Assembly (NCBI RefSeq): GCF_018332715.1
Contig: NZ_BOQP01000021.1
Span: 124,001 to 188,000, forward strand
From: Winogradskya consettensis
Lineage (GTDB): Bacteria > Actinomycetota > Actinomycetes > Mycobacteriales > Micromonosporaceae
DNA length: 64,000 nucleotides
Reading direction: 5' to 3'
The first letter of the stretch is position 1, and each line of letters starts with the position of its first letter. Of this stretch, positions 17,731 through 27,146 are shown one piece after another. The notes beneath the pieces are model-generated. The model saw nothing but the letters and a program-made list of their open reading frames with translations. It ran no database searches and was not told the origin of the DNA. The position numbers and the translations under genes were made by a program.

Positions 17731-18418
17731 CGAGCAGCAGGGAGGCACCGATGATCACGGCGGCCGCGCCCGCCGGCCGGACCAGCAGCCGGCCGTGGCG
17801 GGTCAGCCGCTCGGCCGCCATCACCGCGGCGAGCACGGCCATCGCCGCCAGCGAACCGGCTCCGGTCAGCAGACCGGTACCCATCAGCAGCCAGCAGCAC
17901 CCGACGCACGAGGCCGCATAGACGCCGGAGACGACGGCGGCCTCCTGCCATGCCGGGCGGACGCCGCGCCAATGCAGCATGGCGATCCCGCGGGGGCTCC
18001 GGCAGGCGGTCAGGCATCGGTCCTTCCAGGAACTGAACTGGTAGGCCCCGGCGATCATCAGCGCGGCCCCCAGCGGGGCGTGCGGATGCTCCCAGGTCCA
18101 GGTCCAGCTCTCCAGCCGGCCGCTGAGGGCGAGGTTGAGCGACACCAGGACGGCCCCCGCGGCCGTCCAGACGCCGACATAGACGCTCATCGCGAGCCAG
18201 ATCCCCTGGTTGAACCGGCGCAGCAGCTCGAACAGCGGGAGTGCGGTCGGCAGCATCATCGCCACGACCATCACCACCCAGCCGGTGAGGGTCGCCGCGG
18301 GGTGGTGGTGACCGCCCTGATGCTGGGCGGCCATCACCACCCAGCCCGCCGCGCCGAGAGCCACTACTCCCCCGGTGAGCGTGCGGCCGGTCTGACTCCG
18401 CGTCGCTGTGATCGTCAT
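17720..18418 (-). CDS. DUF2182 integral membrane protein (predicted metal-binding)
   Basis: The 232-residue protein has about seven membrane segments and the DUF2182 signatures: TGWVVMVVAMMLPTALPL, YQFSSWKDRCLTACRSP, and SCVGCCWLLM. Conserved Cys and Met residues near the membrane suggest metal or redox chemistry, but no member I know of has a defined reaction. A His-rich loop (HQGGHHHP, about 33-40) adds to the metal theme. It starts at 18418, overlapping the DUF1326 gene by 4 bases, so the pair is translationally coupled. The 3' end runs into the 15-bp array. Confidence 0.88.
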   Translation of the reverse strand: MTITATRSQTGRTLTGGVVALGAAGWVVMAAQHQGGHHHPAATLTGWVVMVVAMMLPTALPLFELLRRFNQGIWLAMSVYVGVWTAAGAVLVSLNLALSGRLESWTWTWEHPHAPLGAALMIAGAYQFSSWKDRCLTACRSPRGIAMLHWRGVRPAWQEAAVVSGVYAASCVGCCWLLMGTGLLTGAGSLAAMAVLAAVMAAERLTRHGRLLVRPAGAAAVIIGASLLLGAS

Positions 18419-19080
18419 TCCGGGACCCTCATGCGGACCTGGGAATACTGAAAGCGGCCGCGCATCGCCGAACGACCCCGGACATCGAGGTACGCGCCGG
18501 GCAGAGCCGGAACCCGCACGGCAAGGGCGTCGGTGCGGTGCGCCACCACTGCGCCACTGCCCAGTTCCTTGCCGAGCGCGGTGTTGGTGAGGGTGAGTGG
18601 CTCGTCCTCGTCGAGGAAGAACGCAGCCGAGCCGGTGACCTCGACCAGCCCCGTCCCCGTCATGGCCGGCTTCTGGGGCAGTCCGACGTAGATGTGCCAG
18701 CCGGCGGCGTCGGCGGTGACCTCGATCCTGGCGCGGGCCGTGGTCAGGACAGCGCCGCTGACGTCGGCGAGGTCTGCCAGGGGCCCGTCGAGCCGCCCGC
18801 TGAACGCCTCGGTCAGCAGCGCGAACTGCTCGCCGGTAGCGGCCGCGGAGACGAAGATCGCCGTACTCGTGGTGCCGGCCCGGCGCCCGCCACTGTGGGT
18901 GGAGACGCTGACGACGCTCAGGCTGCCCACGCCGACACCGTCGATCCGCGCGCCGTCGTCGATCTGCCAGGCGAACAGGCCGGTGCAGTGGTCCTCGTCG
19001 GGGGCGTCGTCGAGCCAGCAGGGGCAGACCAGCGTGCAGTCGCAGGCCTCCGTGAAGACACCTGTCAGCGAATAGCTCAT
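18415..19080 (-). CDS. DUF1326 protein with CxCxxxCPC cluster
   Basis: The 221-residue protein opens with GVFTEACDCTLVCPCW, the cysteine cluster that marks DUF1326, followed by a beta-rich domain (GLFAWQIDDGARIDGVGVG). DUF1326 genes commonly sit beside DUF2182 genes, as here with a 4-base overlap. The clustered cysteines suggest thiolate metal binding, possibly supplying copper to the downstream oxidase; that last step is inference. No signal peptide is seen. The gene starts at ATG 19080, 15 bases after the end of the PKD protein gene. Confidence 0.88.
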   Translation of the reverse strand: MSYSLTGVFTEACDCTLVCPCWLDDAPDEDHCTGLFAWQIDDGARIDGVGVGSLSVVSVSTHSGGRRAGTTSTAIFVSAAATGEQFALLTEAFSGRLDGPLADLADVSGAVLTTARARIEVTADAAGWHIYVGLPQKPAMTGTGLVEVTGSAAFFLDEDEPLTLTNTALGKELGSGAVVAHRTDALAVRVPALPGAYLDVRGRSAMRGRFQYSQVRMRVPE

Positions 19081-19095
19081 GGCCCTGTCCCCTTC

Positions 19096-20829
19096 TCAGT
19101 TCCGGATCGTGACGGGAGCGGTCACCTGACCGCCGCGGCTGGAGGTGATCTCGACGCTCGCGCCGGCCGCCGGGGTCACCCCAGGCTCACCGGGCACGAC
19201 GGTGCGACGGATGTCCCACTCGTGCAGCGCGTCGACCGGACCGCTGCCGACCTCCACACCGTCGAGAGCGACCGTGATGCGGTCGGGCAGTGGCGCGGTG
19301 GCCGTGCCCTCGATACGCCATCGTCCGGAGTTGGTCCGGAACTCGACGAGGGTGGGCTGCAGGGTGTCGGTGACCGGGCCGGCGGGCTCGACCTGGATCG
19401 AGACGGCATCGGTGTCGACCGCCCCCGCGTTCTGGACGGTGACCTCGAACTCGAAAGCCCCACCGGCGGGCGCCTCGAAGGTGGCGCGTGCCGTCGTGTC
19501 ACCGGTCAGCACGACCGGGGCACCGTCGATCTGGGTCCAGGTGAAGGTGATCCCGGCGCCGGTGCTGGCGCTCGCGTCGAGCGTGATGATGTCGCCCGCT
19601 GCGACGACCCGGTCCTGGCCGGCCGCGGCCCGGACCGGGTCGGGGGCCGAGGCGGGGCCGGAGACCAGCACGTGCCGGCTGTGCGAGCCACCGTGCGAGG
19701 AGGTGACCTCCACGCTTGCCGGCGGCGCATCGAGCTCGAAGACCTGCTTGCCCGCGGTCAACAGGCCGATGCCGGTCACCGTGAGCGTGGGCGGGTCGTC
19801 CAGGTCGCTCGACTGCGCCTCGACGGTGAGCTGGTTCTGCGCGGTGTCGTAGTCGGCGACGAGCACGGTGACCGCGTCGGCGACCGTCGCGGTAGCGGTC
19901 GTCGGCGGCAGGTCTGTGGCGTTGACCACCTCCACTACGGCCGGAACCGTCGTGACCTCCGCCCGCGTGTGGTAATCCGTGCCGGTGGTGGTCAGCGTCG
20001 TGCCCGCGGCGAGCAGGGTCTGGCCGGGCTCGCTCTGCGCGAAGACATCGATCACCACGCTGCCGGACGACCGGGTGTAAACGGCCCGGGCCGCCTCGAC
20101 TCCCGTCAGGGTGGAGATGCGGCCCTGCACGGTGAAGACGTCGGTGAAGATCTTGTCGAGGTTGGCCGGATCGGTGGGGTCGGGGGCCGCCCCGGCACCG
20201 CCGACCTGCGGGCCCTCGACGGTGAAGAAGTTGAAGCCGAGCGGGCTGCCGGCGATCGTGTGCCCGGTGACGCCGTCGCCGAGGTATCCCGGTGGCGCGT
20301 CGGCGCTCCACCGCAGGAAGGGCGCGACCTCGCCGTCGGTGACCAGCAGATCGAACAGGCCGGCCCCGGCGCCGGTGTCCTCGGTGACGAAGACCCGGCC
20401 GTTCTCGTCGGCCGGCAGCGGGTCGGTCCGGCCATAAGGATGAGTGAACGTGTACGCAGCGCCGGGAATGCCGCCGTCGAGGCGCACCCGGACGCGGGCG
20501 AAGACCTGCTGCTGCCCGTCCGCGACGGCGCCGGTCCCGGCGAACGCGGCCTCGAGGGCGAGCACCAGCCGCGCACGGCCCGGGCGCGGCTGGCCACCGA
20601 CCGGCATCTCCGCCTCGGCGAGGAAGTAGAAAGCCTCGTCGGGGAAGTTGCCGGGGAAGCTCACCGGTGCCAAGGGATCGGGCAGGTCACCCATGGCCTG
20701 GGTGTTCGGGTCGCGCGGGTCGGTGGCGAGCTCGAGGCGCCGCCCGCCGCCGTCCTTGTACCAGCGGGGGAAGCCGTTCGCGGTGTCGATGGGTCCGCGT
20801 GCGGCGAGGCGTTCAGGGTTGCGTTGCAT
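19096..20829 (-). CDS. PKD/Ig-like domain protein heading the oxidase cluster
   Basis: The 577-residue product starts at ATG 20829 (GGGAGG upstream); a start at 20853 is less likely. The N-terminal ~220 residues contain TANGFPRWYKDGGGRRLEL and FPDEAFYFLAEA, a module I have seen in other bacterial surface proteins without assigned function. A PKD-like beta domain follows (TLDASASTGAGITFTWTQID, about 415-435), and two similar ends read SVEVTSSHGG and SVEITSSRGG, suggesting duplicated Ig-like folds. No signal peptide is visible, which is odd for such domains but matches the oxidase. It probably is the first gene of the operon running to 12919. Confidence 0.75.
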   Translation of the reverse strand: MQRNPERLAARGPIDTANGFPRWYKDGGGRRLELATDPRDPNTQAMGDLPDPLAPVSFPGNFPDEAFYFLAEAEMPVGGQPRPGRARLVLALEAAFAGTGAVADGQQQVFARVRVRLDGGIPGAAYTFTHPYGRTDPLPADENGRVFVTEDTGAGAGLFDLLVTDGEVAPFLRWSADAPPGYLGDGVTGHTIAGSPLGFNFFTVEGPQVGGAGAAPDPTDPANLDKIFTDVFTVQGRISTLTGVEAARAVYTRSSGSVVIDVFAQSEPGQTLLAAGTTLTTTGTDYHTRAEVTTVPAVVEVVNATDLPPTTATATVADAVTVLVADYDTAQNQLTVEAQSSDLDDPPTLTVTGIGLLTAGKQVFELDAPPASVEVTSSHGGSHSRHVLVSGPASAPDPVRAAAGQDRVVAAGDIITLDASASTGAGITFTWTQIDGAPVVLTGDTTARATFEAPAGGAFEFEVTVQNAGAVDTDAVSIQVEPAGPVTDTLQPTLVEFRTNSGRWRIEGTATAPLPDRITVALDGVEVGSGPVDALHEWDIRRTVVPGEPGVTPAAGASVEITSSRGGQVTAPVTIRN

Positions 20830-20927
20830 ACCGGTCCTCCCGTGTTTCGTCACCGGTGGGTGCGATGAGGTAGAGCAAGGGATCTTCGCCGCTGATACAG
20901 GTCGTCACCTGGATGACAGATCGCTTG

Positions 20928-21007
20928 AACCGATGACCCAGCCCTCCAACCCATGACCCAGCCCTCCAACCCATGACCCAGCTCTTCAACCGATGACCGG
21001 GCCCTTC
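20928..21007. repeat. 20-bp tandem repeat, 4 copies
   Basis: Four exact-length 20-bp units (AACCCATGACCCAGCCCTCC and variants) lie in the 220-base gap between the divergent PKD-protein and ribbon-helix-helix genes, upstream of the promoters of both. The last two units carry more changes than the first two. Confidence 0.92.
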
Positions 21008-21019
21008 AACTGCTTGCTT

Positions 21020-21052
21020 GTGGCGCCACCATGATGCCATAATGGCGCCATG
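21020..21052 (+). promoter_or_regulatory. Operator of three 11-bp direct repeats over the RHH gene start
   Basis: GTGGCGCCACC, ATGATGCCATA and ATGGCGCCATG follow each other at exact 11-bp spacing, one helical turn. The third overlaps the ATG at 21050. Ribbon-helix-helix dimers bind such spaced direct repeats cooperatively, so this is a likely autoregulatory site. There is no Shine-Dalgarno sequence between it and the start. Confidence 0.65.
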
Positions 21053-21559
21053 GACCTCAACCCCTACGTCGCCCGGCTCCGGGAAGAGCTCGCCAACGCC
21101 GCCGATCTGGGCGGACCCGACGCCCGGGCTCTCGCCGACCGACTCACCTCACCACTGGAATCGGCTTTCCGGCTGGTCATCCTTGATGCCCTCGGGACCG
21201 CCGCCGACGAGATCACCCGTGACATCGCCCCCGGCTCGGTCGATGTGCGATGGCGCTCGGGTGATCCCGACTTCGTCGTCAACCTGCCGCTCCACGACAC
21301 GCATGGCCCCGCAATGGTGCCGGATGATGCCACCATGGCGCCACCGGCGCCGGAGCCCGACGACGGGTCGGTCTCCCGGATCAACTTCCGCCTGTCCGAG
21401 CAGCTCAAGGGCCGCATCGAGGAGGCCGCCGCGCGTGAGGGCCTCTCGGTCAACGCATGGCTCGTGCGCGCCGCCACCGCCGCTGTTCAGCAACCCTCCC
21501 GACCACAGACCTCTCGCGCCCCCCTCTCCGGGCAGCGCATCACCGGCTGGGCCCGATGA
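21050..21559 (+). CDS. Ribbon-helix-helix DNA-binding protein (HicB/Arc-like)
   Basis: The 169-residue protein has an N-terminal helical region of about 95 residues and a C-terminal ribbon-helix-helix domain, SRINFRLSEQLKGRIEEAAA followed by EGLSVNAWLVRAATAAV (about 108-147). This is the Arc/MetJ fold found in HicB-type antitoxins, but no toxin gene is adjacent; instead a DUF4097 protein and an ABC exporter follow. It is thus better seen as a transcriptional regulator of that operon. Its start codon lies in an 11-bp-spaced repeat operator, and a second copy of the site sits inside the gene. Confidence 0.85.
   Translation: MDLNPYVARLREELANAADLGGPDARALADRLTSPLESAFRLVILDALGTAADEITRDIAPGSVDVRWRSGDPDFVVNLPLHDTHGPAMVPDDATMAPPAPEPDDGSVSRINFRLSEQLKGRIEEAAAREGLSVNAWLVRAATAAVQQPSRPQTSRAPLSGQRITGWAR
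21314..21345 (+). promoter_or_regulatory. Second copy of the RHH operator, inside the RHH gene
   Basis: ATGGTGCCGG, ATGATGCCACC and ATGGCGCCACC repeat the upstream site. The 20 bases 21324-21343 match 21031-21050 at 18 positions. It falls between the N-terminal region and the DNA-binding domain, encoding a Pro-rich linker, 293 bp from the first site. Confidence 0.6.
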
Positions 21560-21579
21560 CCACACCGAAAGGACGACTG

Positions 21580-22457
21580 ATGCCTTCCTTCGACACCCCG
21601 CAGCCGATCCGAGCGACGCTCGAGATGTCCGTCGGCGACGTGCGGCTCGCCGCGAGCGACCGCCCCGACACCGTCGTCGACGTGCGCCCGAGCAACCCCG
21701 CCTCCGAGCGTGACGTGCAGGCCGCCGAGCAGACCCGCGTCGAGTTCAGCGACGGCCACCTGCTGATCCGCACCCCCAAGGCCCGCGGCATCGGCATGCT
21801 GGGCGTGCTCGGCAAGCCGGGCTCGGTCGACATCGACATCGCCCTGCCCACCGGCTCCGGAATGCACCTCACGTCCGCCCTCGGCGCGGTCCACAGCACC
21901 GGCGAGCTCGGCACCACCTACATCAAGACCGCAGCCGGCGACGTGCGCCTGGAGCGCACCGGCACCCTCGATCTGACCACGGCGGCCGGTGAGGTCGTCG
22001 TGGACCGCGCGAACGGCGACGTCCGGATCACCACCGCCTCCGGCACCGTCGACGTGATCGAGATCCGCGGCAACGCGGTGGTCAAGAATTCCAACGGTGC
22101 CACCCGCATCAGCCGGGTCGCCGGAAACCTCCGGGTCGCCAACGCCAACGGCGACATCGTCGTCGGGTCGGCCGCCGCGGACGTGAACGCGTCGACCGCC
22201 AGCGGCAGCATCCGCGTCGACGAGGTCAGCCACGGCAGCGTCTCCGTCAAGACCGCCGCCGGCTCGTTGCGGGTCGGGGTCGCCCGGGGCACGGCCGTCT
22301 ACCTCGACCTCAACACCACTTTCGGCAAGGTGTCCAGCGAGCTGGCAGAGTCCGGCGCCCCCGAGCCCGGTGAGGGCCGTGTCGAGCTCAAGGCCCGCAC
22401 GTCGTTCGGCAGCATCGAGGTCTTCCGCGCCGCGGCGGCAACCGGGGCGGGGGCAGA

Positions 22458-22461
<4 letters not shown>
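21580..22461 (+). CDS. DUF4097 beta-helix-like protein
   Basis: The 293-residue protein starts at ATG 21580 (AAAGGA upstream), where homologues typically begin MPSFDTP; an in-frame ATG at 21556 overlaps the regulator stop and would add eight residues. The sequence is a run of short beta-strand repeats of the form GDVRLERTG, GEVVVDRANG, GDVRITTASG, GNLRVANANG, GSIRVDEVS, typical of DUF4097 solenoids, whose role is unknown. It lies between the RHH regulator and the ABC exporter and overlaps the exporter ATPase gene by 4 bases, so it probably belongs to the same envelope-stress or efflux unit. Confidence 0.87.
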
Positions 22462-23371
<910 letters not shown>

Positions 23372-23375
<4 letters not shown>

Positions 23376-24145
23376 CAACCCTCGCCTACGCCGTGCGCGA
23401 CTCGAACACGATGCTGCGCCGCAACCTCAGGCACACCCTGCGCTACCCACAGATGTCGGTCTTCCTCGCCGGCGCCCCGATCATCTTCCTGCTGCTGTTC
23501 GTCTACGTCTTCGGCGCCACACTCGGCGCCGGGCTCGGTGGCACGAGAGCCGACTACCTGGCGTTCGTGGTCCCCGGCATCCTCATGCTCACCATCGGCG
23601 GCGCCACCACGGGAACCTCGGTCTCGGTGGCGTCGGACATCACCGAAGGCATCGCAGCACGCTTCCGTACCATGCCGATCGCCCGGGTCTCGATCCTCAC
23701 CGGTCACGTCCTCGGCAGCATCATCCAGACCTTCGCCAGCCTCGTGATCGTCCTGGCCGTCGCCCTCGCCATCGGTTACCGCCCCACCGCGAACCCCGCC
23801 GCGTGGCTCGGCGTCATCGCCGTCCTGGCCATGGTCTGCTTCGCCTTCACCTGGCTCGCCGTCGCCCTCGGCCTCTCCGCCAAAACAGTCGAGGAAGCCA
23901 GCAACACCCCCATGCCCCTGACCCTGCTCCCCTTCCTCGGCAGCGGCTTCGTCCCCACCGACACCATGCCCACCGGTCTGCGCCAGTTCGCCGAATACCA
24001 GCCCTTCACCCCCATCATGGAAACCGTCCGCTCCCTCCTGACCGGTTACTCCCCCGGCACCCACCTCCTGGCAGCCACAGCCTGGTGCGCAGCCCTGGCC
24101 CTCATCGGCTACCTCTGGTCCCGCTACCGCTACAACCGCCTCTGA
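23372..24145 (+). CDS. ABC-2 type exporter permease (DrrB-like)
   Basis: The 257-residue membrane protein has six predicted helices. It begins with a cytoplasmic stretch containing SNTMLRRNLRHTLRYPQ, then APIIFLLLFVYVFG, the usual ABC2_membrane layout. The GSGFVPTDTMPTGLRQFAEYQPFTP segment near the C-terminus is the conserved region before the last helices of DrrB proteins. It forms the channel for the ATPase encoded just upstream (4-base overlap). The operon seems to end here; the 117 bases to the next gene end hold nothing I can name. Confidence 0.92.
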
Positions 24146-24262
24146 CACCGACCGCCCGCCCCTGACCCCGCAGGCCGCCGCAAACCGTTGACAACTACAA
24201 AGAGGACAGGCTCGGGCTGCGAGCATGGGAAGCCCGCTCCACCACCAGAAGAGGCGGCGGTC

Positions 24263-25177
24263 TCATCGGGCGGACATCGATCGCACCGCCTCAGCCAGCC
24301 GGACCAGCAAGGGTCCGGCATCGCCACCACCACCCGCGATGGTCCAGGTGAGGATGTCGTCCGGGGTAACGGTCAGCGTGCGGCGAAGGCTGCATGGCAG
24401 CCGGATGCCCTGGATTTCGGCGAGCTGTACCGCGTCATAGAGGTCTTTCGCTGCGGAGGAACCGGTTGCGGCCTGATCCGCGTGGAGCCAGTGAAGTTTC
24501 CAGGCCAGTGACAGCTCACGGCTCGCGGTCCACAGGCCGAGAGGCCGCTGGCCGGCCGCGCGGGGCACGGCTGTCAGCACAGGGGGTTCCGGCAGGCGTT
24601 CGTCGTAGGCGAAGTCGACCTGGACGCTGCCCGATTCGCCGGATCGTGACTGCCAGGGGATGTGGATCCGCACGCCTGAGCCTTCGGCGTACTCGGTATA
24701 GCCCCAGCTTCCGTCGCGTTCGGCCTTGTCGGGGTGGAGCCGCACCCCGTCGCCGGTCTCGGGCCGTGACGTCAGCTGCTCGAGCAGGGCGTTGTGCGGC
24801 CGGCTGAGTTCGTATCCGTCGGCATCGGTGTCGGAGATCCAGCGCAGACCTTCCGGTGGCACCCTCGGGCGATGCCCGCCGGTGTCGAGGTCCTCGCTCT
24901 CCCAGATCTCGCAGCGGACACCGTGCGCCACCTCGGGCCAGTGGCGCACCGGATCCACCTTGGACACGTAGGGGTACGGGTCGAGATCGTCACGCGACAC
25001 GAACTCCATCGGCCGGACCATCCAGTCGATATCGCCCGGCGGCCGCGCCCGGTCCCCCACCCACGCCGGCATGGTCACGCTGCCCCGGAGCACCAGCACC
25101 CCGGCCAGCCACGACCCGTCCACCACCGCCAGCACATGATCGAGCGCGGCCCGCTGCCCCGGAGTTGTCCCATCCAC
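24263..25177 (-). CDS. Nucleotidyltransferase-fold protein (AbiEii-like), orphan
   Basis: A likely polymerase-beta-type nucleotidyltransferase fold is suggested by LRGSVTMPAWVG followed by PPGDIDWMVRP (Gly-Ser then Asp-x-Asp), a later beta segment VQVDFAYDERLP that could hold the third acidic residue, and the helical ending SLAWKLHWLHAD then AKDLYDAVQLAE, a pattern seen in AbiEii/AbiGii toxins. Those toxins modify tRNA or GTP-dependent targets with an AbiEi antitoxin, but no antitoxin is adjacent, so a toxin role is unproven. I took the GTG at 25177, which begins just before the conserved part; the frame is open to 25276. Length 304 residues. Confidence 0.6.
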   Translation of the reverse strand: MDGTTPGQRAALDHVLAVVDGSWLAGVLVLRGSVTMPAWVGDRARPPGDIDWMVRPMEFVSRDDLDPYPYVSKVDPVRHWPEVAHGVRCEIWESEDLDTGGHRPRVPPEGLRWISDTDADGYELSRPHNALLEQLTSRPETGDGVRLHPDKAERDGSWGYTEYAEGSGVRIHIPWQSRSGESGSVQVDFAYDERLPEPPVLTAVPRAAGQRPLGLWTASRELSLAWKLHWLHADQAATGSSAAKDLYDAVQLAEIQGIRLPCSLRRTLTVTPDDILTWTIAGGGGDAGPLLVRLAEAVRSMSAR

Positions 25178-25313
25178 GGGCGAGAGGCTACTGCCGGGGT
25201 GTGACAGAAAGCCTCGATCCCCCCGAAACCCCGGGCGACGCAGGCAAACCTGATTCACAAGAGAAGCCGAGCGCAAGAAGCCGGCCGCACGAGAACCGCG
25301 TGTGGGAGGGACG

Positions 25314-25336
25314 ACCGGCCGAGGGCAGGGGCCGGT
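25314..25336 (-). terminator. Hairpin after the LLM oxidoreductase gene
   Basis: ACCGGCC (25314-25320) pairs perfectly with GGCCGGT (25330-25336) across a 9-base loop, 15 bases past the end of the minus-strand gene. No T-run follows, as is common in high-GC genomes. Confidence 0.45.
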
Positions 25337-25350
25337 TCAAGGAGGGCGGT

Positions 25351-26208
25351 CTACGAAGAAATGACGAGCTCGTTGGCCACCCACTGGGCGACGCCCTCCG
25401 GATAGGGCGCCGGGAGGCCGAGGACGATGTGGTGGAAGCCGGCGTCCGTTGCCGCGCGGATCGCGGCGCGGGTGGGTGCGGGGTCGGTGTAGGAGACTCC
25501 CAGGTGGATCGAGCGGGTGATGTCCGCGGGGTCGCGGCCGATCTCGGCGCAGTAGCGGTCGAGCAGGGCGCTGCGGGCGATGACGTCCGGCATGTTGCCT
25601 CCGGGGATGTTCCAGATGTCCGCGTGGCGGGCGACCACACGGAGCAGGGCGGAGGAGCGACCGCCGATGACGATCGGCGGGTAGGGATGCTGGAGCGGTT
25701 TGGGGTTGCAGTAGGCGCCGGTCAGCTGGACGAACTCGCCGTCGAAGTCGAACGGCTCGGGTGACGTCCACAGCTGGCGGATGACGGTGCAGGCCTCGGC
25801 GAGGCTGCCCATGGAGTGCGCGAAGTCGTGGAAGGGCAGGCCGTGGGCTTCGTACTCGCGGCGGGCGAGGGGGTGGTCGGGGCGGGAGCCGGCGCCGATG
25901 CCGAAGTCGAGGCGGCCGCCGGAGACGACGTCGACCGTAGCGGCGATCTTGGCGAGCATGGCCGGCGGGCGGAAGCGGTTGCTGGTGACGAGGAGGCCGA
26001 GGCGCAGGCGGCGGGTCTGGGCGGCGAGGGCGGAGAGCAGGGTCCAGCCTTCGTACGCCGGGCCGAGCGGGTCGCCGCCGATCGGCATCAGATGGTCGAA
26101 CAGCCAGGCGTGCTCGATCAGGGGTACGGCGTCCGCCTCCTGCCACACCCGCAGGATGTCCTCATAGCCGACCTGCATCGGGGCGGTCATGATCCCGAAG
26201 CGTGGCAT
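25351..26208 (-). CDS. LLM-class F420/flavin-dependent oxidoreductase
   Basis: The 285-residue protein has a luciferase-like TIM barrel: FGIMTAPMQVGYEDILRVWQEAD at the N-terminus, EHAWLFDHLMPIGGD, RLRLGLLVTSNRFRPPAMLAKIAATVDVVSGGR (given here as family landmarks in pieces), FGIGAGSRPDHP, and PYPPIVIGGRSS for cofactor binding. LLM enzymes in actinomycetes often use F420. The ATG at 26208 is one base after the stop of the upstream hydrolase; an in-frame start at 26265 lies inside that gene and is unlikely. The two probably form one transcript. The substrate is unknown. Confidence 0.88.
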   Translation of the reverse strand: MPRFGIMTAPMQVGYEDILRVWQEADAVPLIEHAWLFDHLMPIGGDPLGPAYEGWTLLSALAAQTRRLRLGLLVTSNRFRPPAMLAKIAATVDVVSGGRLDFGIGAGSRPDHPLARREYEAHGLPFHDFAHSMGSLAEACTVIRQLWTSPEPFDFDGEFVQLTGAYCNPKPLQHPYPPIVIGGRSSALLRVVARHADIWNIPGGNMPDVIARSALLDRYCAEIGRDPADITRSIHLGVSYTDPAPTRAAIRAATDAGFHHIVLGLPAPYPEGVAQWVANELVISS

Positions 26209-26209
26209 G

Positions 26210-27085
26210 TCAGCGCTTCGACTCGACGGTGCCCAGCGGGGAGTTGTCGACGGCCAACGGCGCATCCGCCGGGTAGAGGACGCTGCGCAGGTAGTTCACG
26301 CTGAGCTCGCGGACAAGGGCGACCCGCGCGGGATCCTCGTCGGTCGTCTCGGTGACGAGGTATCCGGAGAGCCCGCCGAGGCTGTGTTCCGCGCCGAAGA
26401 GGGTGAGCAGGGTCTTCGGGGCCGGGCTCAGGTGGTACGCATCGGTGAACCACTCGGGTCCCCGCACCGAGAGCGGCGAGTCGTCCTTGTCGCCGGCGAC
26501 GATCAGGGCCGGGGCGGTCAGGCCCTCGAAGGTGGGGCTCATGAACGGAAAGTTCTCCGCAGCGAACGGGCTCAGGTCGGCACCGCCGGTGCCGGGGATG
26601 GCGAACAGGACGCCTGCCTTGATCCGCGGGTCGGTCATGTCGGCCTCGCCGACGACGCCCGCGCCCAGCAGCGTGCTTGCCGTCTGGGCTCCCCAGGAGT
26701 GGCCGGCGACGGCGATGCGGGTGTGATCGAGGCGGCCGGCGAGCCCGGGGACCGCGGCTTCGAGGACCTCGAGGTTGTCCAGGATGCGGGTCAGGTCCTC
26801 GACGCGGGTACGCCAGATGTTCGGGTAACGGGGGTCGGCCGGGGTGACGTTCAGGGTCCGGGAGTCGAGGTGGGTGGGCTGGAACACCGCGAATCCGCTG
26901 GCCGTCCAGAAGTCGACCAAGGGCGCATAGGAATTCATCGACTGACTGAAGCCGTGCGAGAAAACGATGATCGGGAGCTGGTCGCCGGTGGCCGGCGCCG
27001 AGATGCGTACCTGCAGGTCGTCCCCGCGCTCGGGCGCAGGCAGCGTCACCGGGGCGAGCGAAAGGATCGGGGTCGGGACGGTCAT
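26210..27085 (-). CDS. Alpha/beta hydrolase, chlorophyllase/PAF-hydrolase-like
   Basis: This 291-residue hydrolase has an oxyanion segment IIVFSHGFSQSMNSY (about 39-53), the nucleophile elbow AVAGHSWGAQTAS (Ser near 132), a later Asp in IVAGDKDDSP and a terminal His in LFGAEHSLGG, completing a Ser-Asp-His triad. The spacing resembles platelet-activating-factor acetylhydrolase and chlorophyllase-like esterases. It has no signal peptide. A strong GGAGGAG Shine-Dalgarno site precedes ATG 27085. It is the first gene of a pair with the flavin oxidoreductase. Confidence 0.87.
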   Translation of the reverse strand: MTVPTPILSLAPVTLPAPERGDDLQVRISAPATGDQLPIIVFSHGFSQSMNSYAPLVDFWTASGFAVFQPTHLDSRTLNVTPADPRYPNIWRTRVEDLTRILDNLEVLEAAVPGLAGRLDHTRIAVAGHSWGAQTASTLLGAGVVGEADMTDPRIKAGVLFAIPGTGGADLSPFAAENFPFMSPTFEGLTAPALIVAGDKDDSPLSVRGPEWFTDAYHLSPAPKTLLTLFGAEHSLGGLSGYLVTETTDEDPARVALVRELSVNYLRSVLYPADAPLAVDNSPLGTVESKR

Positions 27086-27146
27086 GGGTTTCTCCTCCGG
27101 AGCGTGGCATCATGAACAAGCGGATCCTTGTTCCGTTAACGAACAT

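Noticed and set aside
12988..17754. Two very long plus-strand frames opposite the oxidase (621 and 965 codons)
   Set aside because: They are antisense to an oxidase with clear copper motifs; their products are His/Arg/Pro-rich without domains, as expected for shadow frames in high-GC DNA.
17496..18017. Pentapeptide-repeat protein on the minus strand
   Set aside because: The apparent repeats only reflect the 15-bp DNA array; the frame runs into the DUF2182 gene out of phase and has no start with a ribosome site.
21050..21559. HicB antitoxin of a toxin-antitoxin module
   Set aside because: No HicA-like toxin or other small partner lies on either side; the following genes are DUF4097 and an ABC exporter.
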